Assembly: GCA_020440605.1 (NCBI GenBank)
Contig: JAGRNT010000017.1
Span: 35,395-99,394 of the forward strand
Direction of reading: 5' to 3'
Length of the DNA: 64,000 bases
From: a bacterium
Lineage (GTDB): Bacteria > 4484-113 > JAFGCY01
Below, in pieces: positions 9,564 through 17,884 of this stretch; position 1 is the first letter of the stretch, and each line of letters opens with the position of its first letter. The notes under the pieces are model-generated. The model searched no databases. It saw only the letters and a program-made list of their open reading frames with translations, and had not been told where the DNA came from. The position numbers and the translations under genes are program-made.

Positions 9564-10868
9564 TTATACCAGCGAAACATGTGAAAGGCAAGCTGAAGTA
9601 TCAACTTTCTCTCCAAGTGCGCGCCAGGCAGCGATCATTCCGGCGGCCTCGCCCGTTGCCATGGCAATCGGCAGCACCCGCGCAGAGGCGAATCCCTCAC
9701 GGTCCGCGCTGATGCAGCGGCCGGCAGCCAGCAGGCACGGATTGTCACGGGAGACGATACTGCCCAGTGGAATGTCATACCAGCCCTGGCCGCCCACTTC
9801 ATCTGACTCGATCAGGGAGCCGGCAGCGCCGTGGATGTCGACGGGGTAGCAACCGCGGGCAATCGCATCCGGGAAGCTGCGGCCCTCGGTGATTTCACGG
9901 ACAGTGAGCCGGCACTGGCCTTCAAGTCTGAAGGATTCACGCTGGCCGAGTTCGTCAGCGATGCGGCCGAGATGTGCATTGGCAAAGCCCGGGACATGCT
10001 CCGGCAGGAAGCGCAGCAGCTCATTGATCTGGCGCAGTCCTTCGGCATGGGGGTAATAATGGTCACTCGGAATCCGTGTTGTGTTGACCAGCACCTCGCC
10101 TGGATTGGGAGTGCTGAAGAACAGCAGTCGGTCGCGGGGCAGGGTCCATTCCCCGCGTGCAGTAGCTTCCCGTACAAGATTGAAGAAGCCGCTCACGGCA
10201 ATGTGCTCAGCCGGAAGCCTTTCGAAAGCGGGATGCAGCACGAACTGCTGCGGGTGCTCCAGCTGATACTCACGAACGGCAGCGTAGTCAACACCGGTCA
10301 TGGTGAACATCCAGGTCATCGGCTGCGGATCAACCGGAATGATGTGCGCGGCTTCCAGGACGCGCGTGGCTGAGGCATTGCCACTGGCATCCACGACCTG
10401 CTTGGCTGTCTCGAGGAAGAACTGAGATGCGCTGCGATGAGATGCGTATGCGTTCAGTTCGACACCCAGCGCCAGCTTCACACCCTCCCGTTCCAGCTTG
10501 TCCACGAGGTAGAGCTTCAGCCTGTCGGCGTCCACGGGAGTGATGCTGCCGGCGAAGCCGATCGGATCGACAAGGTGACCAGTGCTGGCCCCGAGTGCCA
10601 CTAGATCGTCAACGAATTCCTGCGCGATGCCGCCGATAACCTGCCGCGGCAGGCTGCCATCCGCATTGGCAACACAGGCGTGGTAACTCTGCCAGGGGGC
10701 GACCATCGCCCGCGTGGCATTGCCACCGGGGTAGTTGTGCTTCTCCACCAGCAATACGCTGGCGCCCTGCCGCTTTGCGGCAATCGCGGCTGCACAACCC
10801 GCCATGCCGGCGCCGATCACCATCACATCGACCATGCCTGAATAGCCGGCGATGTCGGGGCTGCTCAC
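9564..10868 (-). CDS. FAD-dependent oxidoreductase (FAD_oxidored family)
   Basis: This 434-residue flavoprotein has an N-terminal Rossmann motif VIGAGMAGCAAA, an acidic end of the second strand (LLVEKHNYPGGNAT) and a C-terminal FAD motif LAAGRCISADREG. GMAGCAAAIAAK and YPGGNATRAM fit the PF12831-type oxidoreductases often found with carbohydrate or small-molecule catabolism. It is the third gene of an operon with an isoaspartyl peptidase and a DUF4127 protein. Its GTG start overlaps the DUF4127 stop by 4 bases (GTGA). An internal ATG at 10832 is a weaker alternative. The substrate is unknown. Confidence 0.82.
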   Translation of the reverse strand: MSSPDIAGYSGMVDVMVIGAGMAGCAAAIAAKRQGASVLLVEKHNYPGGNATRAMVAPWQSYHACVANADGSLPRQVIGGIAQEFVDDLVALGASTGHLVDPIGFAGSITPVDADRLKLYLVDKLEREGVKLALGVELNAYASHRSASQFFLETAKQVVDASGNASATRVLEAAHIIPVDPQPMTWMFTMTGVDYAAVREYQLEHPQQFVLHPAFERLPAEHIAVSGFFNLVREATARGEWTLPRDRLLFFSTPNPGEVLVNTTRIPSDHYYPHAEGLRQINELLRFLPEHVPGFANAHLGRIADELGQRESFRLEGQCRLTVREITEGRSFPDAIARGCYPVDIHGAAGSLIESDEVGGQGWYDIPLGSIVSRDNPCLLAAGRCISADREGFASARVLPIAMATGEAAGMIAAWRALGEKVDTSACLSHVSLV

Positions 10869-12370
10869 GTCACCACCTCGGGTGCCATGGCCTCGATCTC
10901 GAATGTGCGTTCCCAGGGGAAGCTGAACTGCACGGCATGCGCGGCGCGGTTACTGATGCGGCTGCGCTCCAGCACGGGAATGCCGGGTCCTTCGATCCAG
11001 TCCAGCCAGACCCGGCGTGCGATGTTCAGGCATTCCTGCTTCTGCAGCATGTGGGCACCGCTGAAGTTCAGCACATCGAGCTCCTGCTTCATCAGGTAGC
11101 GGATCACCTGCGAGCGGCCCATGCTCTGGTAGACAACGTCGTCAGCGAGGCGCTCCAGCAGGAAGCGGCGCTCGGCGAGGTTGTTCTGTCCCAGCTGCAT
11201 CATCTTCAGGGTGGCGGCGCTGACACCGAGTGCATTGAAGTTCGTGTTGAAGCCCACCAGGCCATTGATCCACTGCTCGGGCATTCTGGCAATGTGCTGG
11301 CTGATCAGCGGGTTGCTGCCGTTGCAGTAAGCCAGATCCGTGATGAACAGCGGGGCACTACCTACGATTTCCTTCGGAAGCAGGAAGGGATTGTCCCGGT
11401 ACTTGTTCTTCGGTGTGAGGAAGTAGTCCGGCTGGGGCTGCACGCCATGGATCACCAGCCAGTGCAGTTCCGCATCCTCATAGACATATTCAGTATGCAG
11501 CAGCTTGCCGAGCGCGATCAGTCCGTCGCCGAGGCTGCGTGATTCGTAGAGGCCGAAGTACTGGTCCGCCCCGGGAACCTTGGGATGGACACTGAGCTGG
11601 AGTTGGCTGATGCGGTTGCCGGCCAGTTCACTGGCTGCCTTGGCCAGCAGCAGGCAGGCGCATTCATCCGCGCCATCAAAGAAGGAAAAGCTCGCAGGCG
11701 TGCCCTCCGCGGCAAGCTGCAGGCTGTGCTCCTTCAGTTCACGCTCTTCGCGTAGATGCGGTCCCTGGCGGGCGTTGTCCTCGATGGCAACGTGCATATG
11801 CTGCAGCCCCAGAGCAGCAGCAGCGCTCATCGCCTCCGCGACGTTGGCAGTATTGCGCCTGCGCCAGAGCAGCAGGGCATCAGCGGTATCGGTACCCAGC
11901 TGGTCCAGCAGCTCGGAGAGTCGCCTGTCTGCGGCCTCGCTGCTGTCAGTGCCTTCCGCAAGGATGAAGTATTCCCGCACGGTTTCATGCGTACTGTACT
12001 GCTCTGCAGTGGAAACGGAGATACCGAGCCGGGGCAGGGTGGCATAGCTGTAGCCGCGGACTCTGCTCCAATCTACTGTGGCAAGGATCTCGCGAATCGC
12101 CGACACTGCATGATGACCCCGTTCGGGTTGGCGGCTCTGGATCAGTCCGCCGTAGAGCAATGCATCCCAGGAAAAGATCGCAGCATCGCAGCTGGTCGCG
12201 TTGTCAGCAATGAAGCGCGCCAGCTCGAGACCGTCTGCACCACTGTGCAGACCGCCCAGTGCGCCACGGGCCGGCATCACCAGCTCCACGCCACCGATGT
12301 CGGCAAGCCGCTGCGCGAACTGGGTGTTGGAAGGCCGGCTGTCCAGGGGAACTAGCAGGATGCGGGGCAT
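10865..12370 (-). CDS. DUF4127 family protein
   Basis: This 501-residue cytoplasmic protein begins ILLVPLDSRPSNTQFAQ, which matches the DUF4127 N terminus, and continues with FSWDALLYGGLIQSR, another family motif. There is no signal peptide or membrane helix. The biochemical function of the family is not known to me; the conserved Asp/Arg-rich N-terminal loop suggests an enzyme. It begins 8 bases after the isoaspartyl peptidase stop and overlaps the FAD oxidoreductase start by 4 bases, so the three probably act in one pathway. Confidence 0.85.
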   Translation of the reverse strand: MPRILLVPLDSRPSNTQFAQRLADIGGVELVMPARGALGGLHSGADGLELARFIADNATSCDAAIFSWDALLYGGLIQSRQPERGHHAVSAIREILATVDWSRVRGYSYATLPRLGISVSTAEQYSTHETVREYFILAEGTDSSEAADRRLSELLDQLGTDTADALLLWRRRNTANVAEAMSAAAALGLQHMHVAIEDNARQGPHLREERELKEHSLQLAAEGTPASFSFFDGADECACLLLAKAASELAGNRISQLQLSVHPKVPGADQYFGLYESRSLGDGLIALGKLLHTEYVYEDAELHWLVIHGVQPQPDYFLTPKNKYRDNPFLLPKEIVGSAPLFITDLAYCNGSNPLISQHIARMPEQWINGLVGFNTNFNALGVSAATLKMMQLGQNNLAERRFLLERLADDVVYQSMGRSQVIRYLMKQELDVLNFSGAHMLQKQECLNIARRVWLDWIEGPGIPVLERSRISNRAAHAVQFSFPWERTFEIEAMAPEVVT

Positions 12371-12378
12371 ATCAGGCC

Positions 12379-13317
12379 TCAGGCGGGGTGCTGCCCGCTG
12401 CTGTCATCTATGACCCGCTCGGGAATGCCGACGGGGATGTTCGGAGTGCTGGTGGCCCAAGCGCGATTGCCATGGGCGTCTATGGCAATCAGGCCGGCGA
12501 AGCCCTGCACTCGTTCAGTCAGATGTGAAATGCTTCTGCTTGCTGCTTCAGCCACCGGCACGCCCTGTTCCAGCAGGTCGTAGCAGTACTTTGCCAGGCA
12601 GACGCGCATGATCGCCTCACCATGTCCGGTGCAGGCCACGGCTCCCGCGGGACCGGCATAGTTGCCGGCACCGGGCATCGGCGTATCACCGACACGGCCG
12701 GGATACTTGAGCATGATCCCACCAGTGCTGCCGGCGACCGCCACACGGCCCTCCCTGTCTACCGCGCAGGCTCCGACGGTGTCCATTGCATCCTCATCGG
12801 TGAGGTCCGCCGGGTCATCGCTGGCTTCCAGTTCGGGGTCGACCATGAACTCAAGGCCACGGTCCATCATCTCCTGCCAGCGGCGGCGGCGGCGATCGAC
12901 GATCAGGGCGTGCGGGTCTATCTTCTCAATGGCATGCGCATCCGCCAGACGGTTGGTGGCCTCCCCGGCGATCACATGATGCACCGTCTGCTCCATCACG
13001 ACACGGGCCAGGCGCACTGGGTTGCGGAGATTTGTGACGATGCTCACCGCACCGACACGCAGGTCGCTCGTCATCACGAAGGCATCACACTCCACCCGGC
13101 CGTCGTAGGTCAGGCAGGAACCGGTGCCGCAGTTGAAGACCGGGTTGTCCTCCATGTTGACCACGGCCTCAATCACCGCATCGAGGGCCGAGCCACCGCG
13201 GTTGAGCACCTGCTGCCCGATGCCTGCGGCGACATGCGCACCATCCCGGTATGCTGCCCAGAGCCTGGGGCGGATGGTGCCAGCGCCTCCGTGCACTATG
13301 ATCTTCGCGTCACTCAT
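12379..13317 (-). CDS. Isoaspartyl peptidase / plant-type L-asparaginase
   Basis: This 312-residue Ntn-hydrolase precursor removes isoaspartyl residues or hydrolyses asparagine or glycosylasparagine after cutting itself. The N terminus IIVHGGAGTI is typical. The autocleavage and nucleophile site is DTVGACAVD with Thr180, preceded by an acidic loop. Downstream STGG, RVGDTPMPGAGNYA and CTGHGEAI complete the active site. It heads the operon with DUF4127 and the FAD oxidoreductase. TAAAAT lies 6 bases before the ATG, indicating a leaderless message. The whole promoter lies in the 16 bases separating it from the divergent phosphorylase gene or inside that gene. Confidence 0.92.
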   Translation of the reverse strand: MSDAKIIVHGGAGTIRPRLWAAYRDGAHVAAGIGQQVLNRGGSALDAVIEAVVNMEDNPVFNCGTGSCLTYDGRVECDAFVMTSDLRVGAVSIVTNLRNPVRLARVVMEQTVHHVIAGEATNRLADAHAIEKIDPHALIVDRRRRRWQEMMDRGLEFMVDPELEASDDPADLTDEDAMDTVGACAVDREGRVAVAGSTGGIMLKYPGRVGDTPMPGAGNYAGPAGAVACTGHGEAIMRVCLAKYCYDLLEQGVPVAEAASRSISHLTERVQGFAGLIAIDAHGNRAWATSTPNIPVGIPERVIDDSSGQHPA

Positions 13318-13323
13318 TGCCAG

Positions 13324-13329
13324 ATTTTA
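13324..13329 (-). promoter_or_regulatory. -10 box for isoaspartyl peptidase operon
   Basis: TAAAAT on the minus strand is 6 bases from the ATG at 13317. The divergent gene starts at 13334 or 13361, so the -35 region would lie at or inside its start. Confidence 0.45.
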
Positions 13330-13333
13330 GGGC

Positions 13334-14677
13334 ATGCCAGCCAGGCACAGAGGCAGCAGTGTGCACATCATCAGCCTGATCCAGCAGCGCAAGCAGGGGC
13401 AGCCGCTCAGTACGGAACAGATGGACTGGCTGGTGCGGGAAGCCACCGCAGGCAACATCCCCGATTACCAGCTCGCGACCATGCTGACTGTGTTCTGCTA
13501 CGAGAAGCTGAGTGCGGCTGAAACCATCGCCATGACCAGGGCCTTCGTTGCCAGCGGCGATACGCTGAGCTGGGATGATGTGGAGCAGCCGGTCGTGGAC
13601 AAGCACAGTACGGGCGGGGTAGGTGACAAGGTGACTCTTGCCCTGGCGCCGCTGCTGGCCGCTGCCGGGCTGGCGATGCCGAAGATGAGCGGCCGTGGAC
13701 TGGGACATACAGGCGGCACGGTTGACAAGCTGGAAAGCATCCCGGGCTTCCGGACCGATCTGGACAGCACGGAGTTCCGGAGGATCCTCGCAGGCGTCGG
13801 CTGCGCTGTGGCAGGGCAGACCGCGAGGCTGGTACCGGCGGACAAGCTGTTCTACCACCTGCGGGATGCCACTGACAACGTGCGGGAACTCGGACTGGTG
13901 ACAGCCAGCGTGATGAGCAAGAAGATCGCAGCCGGGGCACCGGTGATCGTGCTGGATGTGAAAAGCGGCAGCGGGGCCTTCTTTGCGGACCAGGAAGAGG
14001 CGGCAGGCTTTGCGCGCATGGCGATGGACATCGGGGAACCGCTGGGCCGGCGCGTGGGCTGCGTGATCACCGACATGGACCAGCCGCTCGGGCATGCGGT
14101 CGGCAACCGCCTCGAGGTGCTGGAGGTGCTGCAGCTGCTCTCAGGCAGCGACGGCCTGCGCGACCTGCGGGATGTGCTCGTTGCCATCGGCAGCCTGGAG
14201 CTGGTGCTGGCCGGCAGCTATCCCGACATCGAGATTGCGGGCGAGCATCTCAACTGGCTGCTCGACAGCGGGCAGGCGCTTGCGAAGTTCGACGAATGGG
14301 TGAAAGCCCAGGGTGGTGAGCTTGAGCAGCTGGAGTTTTCACCTGCTGAATTCAGCGGTGTTGCACGTCACAGTGTGATTGCGGCAGATTCAGGCTGGCT
14401 GGAGGCGGTGGACTGCCTGGCCGTTGGCAATGCCGCGCGCAGTTGTGGTGCCGGCCGGCTCAGTCAGGAGGATGAGATTGTCCCGAATGCCGGCCTGCTC
14501 TGCCATGCGAAGATCGGTGATCAGATCGAGGCAGGACAGGAACTTGTCAGTGTATTCATCGGGGAACGCCAGGCGGCTGATACCGGGGAGATCCTGCAGC
14601 AGCTCAGTACAGCTTTCCGCATCGGAAAATCGCCCGTGACGAGGCGGGACAGTGTGCTGGAGATGCTGCAGCCCTAG
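13334..14677 (+). CDS. Pyrimidine-nucleoside / thymidine phosphorylase
   Basis: This enzyme splits thymidine or uridine with phosphate into base and (deoxy)ribose-1-phosphate in nucleoside salvage. It shows DKHSTGGVGDKV, the family signature SGRGLGHTGGTVDKLESIPG, DVKSGSGAF and MDQPLGHAVGN. It is 447 residues from ATG 13334; a GTG at 13361 (VHIISLIQQRK) gives 438 and better matches the usual family start, so the true start may be there. Specificity for thymidine (DeoA) or broad pyrimidines (Pdp) cannot be settled by eye. It is divergent from the isoaspartyl peptidase and overlaps the sensor gene convergently by 4 bases. Confidence 0.93.
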   Translation: MPARHRGSSVHIISLIQQRKQGQPLSTEQMDWLVREATAGNIPDYQLATMLTVFCYEKLSAAETIAMTRAFVASGDTLSWDDVEQPVVDKHSTGGVGDKVTLALAPLLAAAGLAMPKMSGRGLGHTGGTVDKLESIPGFRTDLDSTEFRRILAGVGCAVAGQTARLVPADKLFYHLRDATDNVRELGLVTASVMSKKIAAGAPVIVLDVKSGSGAFFADQEEAAGFARMAMDIGEPLGRRVGCVITDMDQPLGHAVGNRLEVLEVLQLLSGSDGLRDLRDVLVAIGSLELVLAGSYPDIEIAGEHLNWLLDSGQALAKFDEWVKAQGGELEQLEFSPAEFSGVARHSVIAADSGWLEAVDCLAVGNAARSCGAGRLSQEDEIVPNAGLLCHAKIGDQIEAGQELVSVFIGERQAADTGEILQQLSTAFRIGKSPVTRRDSVLEMLQP

Positions 14678-16185
14678 GAGCTTTCAGGTCCGCGGCTGCA
14701 TTTGTCCACTACGTCCTGCACAGCGTTGGCAAGTTCGCCGATTTCACCCTCGTCGGCGATTGCCAGGGTGGGGGAGCCCTGGCCGACCGTATACTCACGC
14801 AGCTTGCTGATCATGATCTGCACCGGCTGCAGAATCCTGCGGCCCTCCAGACCGGCCATCACGAAGGCGATGATCAGGCCCACGATCAGTCCAACGCCTG
14901 CGATCAGGAACTTCTGCTGGGCAATGGCAAGCTGCTCATCCTTCTGGCGGCTGGTGAGTGCAATGCTGCGGCTCTGGATGGTACCGGCCAGCAGCCAGTC
15001 CAGACCGGCGACCGGGGACATCACGAAGTATCTCCCCTCCGTGGCCGGTTCCAGCACACGGCCCTCGCTCTTGCTCTTGTCCAGGGTGCCCAACAGGCGC
15101 TTTATCTCGTCATTGCCGCGGGCCTCGAGATTGGCCTCCTCACGGACGGTCTGCTCCGGGTGCTTGTCACTGGGCAGTTCGGCATTGCCGATCGGGATCA
15201 CGCGCAGATAGTCCACCGCGCTGGTCTGTGCACTGAGCAGGGTGCCGTCGCTGCGCTGCAGCCAGCTGATCCCGCCGGGTCCGATGCTGAAGCTCAGCAG
15301 TTCGTCCATCATGCGCGAGACCCGCACCTCGCAGCCGACCACGGCCACCTGGTTGGTGCCGATTGCAACCTGTCCGAGGCAGGAGACCACCCACTCTCCT
15401 GAAAGGTGGCTGACGTATGGTGAGGTCCAGACGAGACCGCGGTCATTCGCCTTCTCCGGACTCCAGGCATACATCGCAGGCTTGGTGAGGTCCTTGTCCG
15501 CGGGCCAGGTGGCGACATCTATGAAAGGGTAAGCACGCAGCATGCTGTCTGAAGTGACGATGTAGGCATGCGATACAAGCTGGTCGTAGCGAGTCGGTCC
15601 CTTGAGCAGGGAATCCAGGCGTGCAGTAACCTGCATCTTCTGGCGTTCGTAGCGGGTGAAGTCACGGCTGGTGTCCGGCCGGCGGAAGAAAAGCACTGAA
15701 CCGTTGTCGTCAATGATCTTGCGGATCGCTCCGTCATCACCCTGACTGTAGTAAATGGGATTCTCGAGATACTGGACTGCCTTGGCCGGATCGGAATTCG
15801 CTGGGTCTTCAGTCTCTCCGGAATCAGCGGATTCGCCTTCACCATCCACTGCTGCGCCCTCCGGATCCTCCCAGGGATCGCGGGCATAGGCTTCCTGGGA
15901 TGTCAGCAGATCCGTGGCGTAGGCCCTGAGCAGCTCGACGTTGTAGCCGATCTTCACGAGCCGCTGACTGATCTGGTCTGACTGGGCTTCGGTGGAGAGC
16001 AGAAACTGGTCCTGCAGTTCCTGGCGCACCTGGTTACTGAGGTCGGTGGTGTAGACCGCACCGTTGTCGGAAAGGGTGAACAGCAGGATGCTGATCACTG
16101 TCACGGGAACGATGGAGCTGATGAGCGCCGACAGGAGCATCCGCCGCCAGATCCAAGGCCTGTATCTGCCGGAATCACGCATCAC
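14674..16185 (-). CDS. Cache-type membrane sensor without output domain
   Basis: This 503-residue protein has a membrane helix at about 18-38, then a 380-residue extracytoplasmic region that looks like a double Cache ligand-binding domain. The latter includes an acidic insertion around 105-135 and a Cache-like end, YFVMSPVAGLDWLLAGTI. A second helix spans about 423-445 and a short HAMP-like stretch follows (ILQPVQIMISKLREY). It ends after about 50 cytoplasmic residues, so the kinase, chemotaxis or cyclase module that normally follows is missing. It may signal through an unlinked partner. GTG 16185 follows TGCTATACT by 7 bases. It is divergent from murC. Confidence 0.75.
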   Translation of the reverse strand: MMRDSGRYRPWIWRRMLLSALISSIVPVTVISILLFTLSDNGAVYTTDLSNQVRQELQDQFLLSTEAQSDQISQRLVKIGYNVELLRAYATDLLTSQEAYARDPWEDPEGAAVDGEGESADSGETEDPANSDPAKAVQYLENPIYYSQGDDGAIRKIIDDNGSVLFFRRPDTSRDFTRYERQKMQVTARLDSLLKGPTRYDQLVSHAYIVTSDSMLRAYPFIDVATWPADKDLTKPAMYAWSPEKANDRGLVWTSPYVSHLSGEWVVSCLGQVAIGTNQVAVVGCEVRVSRMMDELLSFSIGPGGISWLQRSDGTLLSAQTSAVDYLRVIPIGNAELPSDKHPEQTVREEANLEARGNDEIKRLLGTLDKSKSEGRVLEPATEGRYFVMSPVAGLDWLLAGTIQSRSIALTSRQKDEQLAIAQQKFLIAGVGLIVGLIIAFVMAGLEGRRILQPVQIMISKLREYTVGQGSPTLAIADEGEIGELANAVQDVVDKCSRGPESS

Positions 16186-16192
16186 GGGGCTG

Positions 16193-16201
16193 AGTATAGC
16201 A
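16193..16201 (-). promoter_or_regulatory. Extended -10 (TGCTATACT) for the Cache sensor gene
   Basis: A perfect TGn extension and TATACT lie 7 bases before the GTG at 16185, implying a leaderless transcript. Next to it, 16220-16260 is an A/T-rich tract that could serve as an UP element. Confidence 0.5.
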
Positions 16202-16290
16202 CTCCCTGAGAGTCAGTCCATTTGCAAAAAATATAAGAAAAAACCAAGAGTTTTTAAGGGAGATGTATGGTGGAATGTGCGAACCTCCGC

Positions 16291-16296
16291 TATAAT
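16291..16296 (+). promoter_or_regulatory. -10 box (TATAAT) for murC
   Basis: A consensus TATAAT lies 14 bases before the GTG of murC, leaving a predicted leader of about 7 bases with no Shine-Dalgarno. I see no good -35; an A-rich tract lies at 16220-16260. Confidence 0.6.
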
Positions 16297-16310
16297 CCCA
16301 GCCAACTCGC

Positions 16311-17774
16311 GTGCTGAAGAGATCAACTAATCGCATTCACTTCATCGGCATCGGCGGCGCTGGCGTAAGCGCGCTCGCCCACCTGATGCTCGAACGGAAG
16401 TATGAGGTCACCGGTTCCGACAGGCAGAGCAGCAAGGTAACGCGCGCTCTGGAGGAAGCCGGAGCCCAGATCTGGTACGAGCATGATGAGCGCTATGTGC
16501 GCCATGCCGACCTGGTCGTGCGCAGCACCGCGATCTCCGATGAGAACCCCGAAGTCAGCTATGCCAAGCAGCATGGCGTACCGCTGCTCTCGCGCATTGA
16601 GTTCATGGCCTACCTGGCCGATCGCAAGCGCAGTGTGGTGATCAGTGGCAGCCACGGCAAGTCCACGACCACCAGCATGGTGGCGAGCATCGCGCTTGCC
16701 GCGCAGCTTGACCCGAACTTCGTGATCGGCTCCGTGCTCAAGCGCGGCATCGGATCCGCCCGTCACGGTGAAAGCGATCTCTTCATCTGTGAGGGTGACG
16801 AGAGCAACAACTCCATGCTGAGTTTCGCTCCGCACGTCGCAGTAGTCACCAACATCGATTATGACCACATGGATTTCCACGGCTCGCTGTCCAACCTCAA
16901 GAACAGCTTCGTGGAGTTTCTGAACAGTCCGAAGCGCGACGGCTTCAGTGTCGTCTGCCTGGACGATGAGAATGTGCGTTCCATCATGCCCATGCTCAAG
17001 GGCCGCGTGATCACCTACGGCACGCATCCCGAAGCGGAGTATCAGGCAGTGGCTCGCCGCGTGCATAACGGGGGACTGTCCTTCGAGGTCCATCACCGCA
17101 CGGAAGGCCCGCTGGGCGTGGTCAACCTGGGTTTCCCGGGCGACCACAACATGCAGAATGCCCTGTGCTCGCTGGCGGTCTGCCGCAGCCTCGGCGTGAC
17201 TACCGACACCTGCAGCTACGGCCTGGAAACCTTCCCGGGAATTCACCGCCGCTATGACATGCTGCATGCCGGCAATGTGCATGTGATTGATGACTACGCC
17301 CATCACCCGACCGAGATCCAGAACCTGCTGGGCAGCGTTCGCGAGGTCTTCAAGGGACGTCTGCGCGTAATCTTCCAGCCGCACCGCTACACCCGTAGCC
17401 GTGCCCTGGCGCAGCAGTTCCCGCCCGCTTTCATAAATGCCGACGAAATCATCCTTGCTCCGATCTACACTGCGAATGAGAAGCCACTGGCCGGCATCGG
17501 TCTGGACTACCTCAACCGCTTCTTCCAGAGCAAGTACGATGAAACGCGACTGCGCTGCATCGACAGCCTGGAGGAAATCTACCAGTACGTGGTGGATTCC
17601 TCCCGTCCCGGCGATGTCGTGCTGACGGTCGGAGCCGGCACGGTCAACACCGTGGGCTACCGCCTTGCCGAGACCTTCGCCCGCCGCGACATCGAGATGG
17701 TGGCCGGTGTGGATCTCGACCGCATCACTGCGGAAATGTCCGATCCTTCCTTCCTGCTCGAAGACCGCCACTAG
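16311..17774 (+). CDS. murC: UDP-N-acetylmuramate--L-alanine ligase MurC
   Basis: MurC adds L-alanine to UDP-MurNAc with ATP, the first peptide step in peptidoglycan precursor synthesis. The N terminus HFIGIGGAGVSALAHL is the UDP-binding motif. The P-loop is GSHGKSTT at 113-120, with Ser where Thr is usual. EGDESNNSM, the HRRYD substrate motif and DDYAHHPTEI follow. At 487 residues it is full length. GTG 16311 is the only start that keeps the conserved N terminus. It opens the division cluster and has its own -10 box; ddl follows after 110 bases that hold a second promoter. Confidence 0.96.
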   Translation: MLKRSTNRIHFIGIGGAGVSALAHLMLERKYEVTGSDRQSSKVTRALEEAGAQIWYEHDERYVRHADLVVRSTAISDENPEVSYAKQHGVPLLSRIEFMAYLADRKRSVVISGSHGKSTTTSMVASIALAAQLDPNFVIGSVLKRGIGSARHGESDLFICEGDESNNSMLSFAPHVAVVTNIDYDHMDFHGSLSNLKNSFVEFLNSPKRDGFSVVCLDDENVRSIMPMLKGRVITYGTHPEAEYQAVARRVHNGGLSFEVHHRTEGPLGVVNLGFPGDHNMQNALCSLAVCRSLGVTTDTCSYGLETFPGIHRRYDMLHAGNVHVIDDYAHHPTEIQNLLGSVREVFKGRLRVIFQPHRYTRSRALAQQFPPAFINADEIILAPIYTANEKPLAGIGLDYLNRFFQSKYDETRLRCIDSLEEIYQYVVDSSRPGDVVLTVGAGTVNTVGYRLAETFARRDIEMVAGVDLDRITAEMSDPSFLLEDRH

Positions 17775-17818
17775 GTTTTCATTTCCTGCATAAAGATACA
17801 GTTCAGTTCCCGCCGGAC

Positions 17819-17838
17819 TTATCCACAGACTATCCACA
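17819..17838 (+). promoter_or_regulatory. Two DnaA boxes upstream of ddl
   Basis: TTATCCACA at 17819-17827 is a perfect consensus DnaA box. CTATCCACA at 17830-17838 differs by one base and is offset by 11 bases, one helical turn. The second box occupies the -35 position of the ddl promoter, so DnaA binding could control the ddl-ftsQAZ operon. This is an inference from the motifs. Confidence 0.55.
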
Positions 17839-17851
17839 AAGTCTGGCCTGA

Positions 17852-17860
17852 TGCTATAAT
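17852..17860 (+). promoter_or_regulatory. Extended -10 promoter (TGCTATAAT) for ddl-ftsQ-ftsA-ftsZ
   Basis: TGC plus consensus TATAAT lies 24 bases before the ddl start. No TTGACA is needed with an extended -10. GGAGG at 17875-17879 is the ribosome site for the TTG at 17885. Confidence 0.7.
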
Positions 17861-17884
17861 CCACGCGACCTTTGGAGGGTTGAA

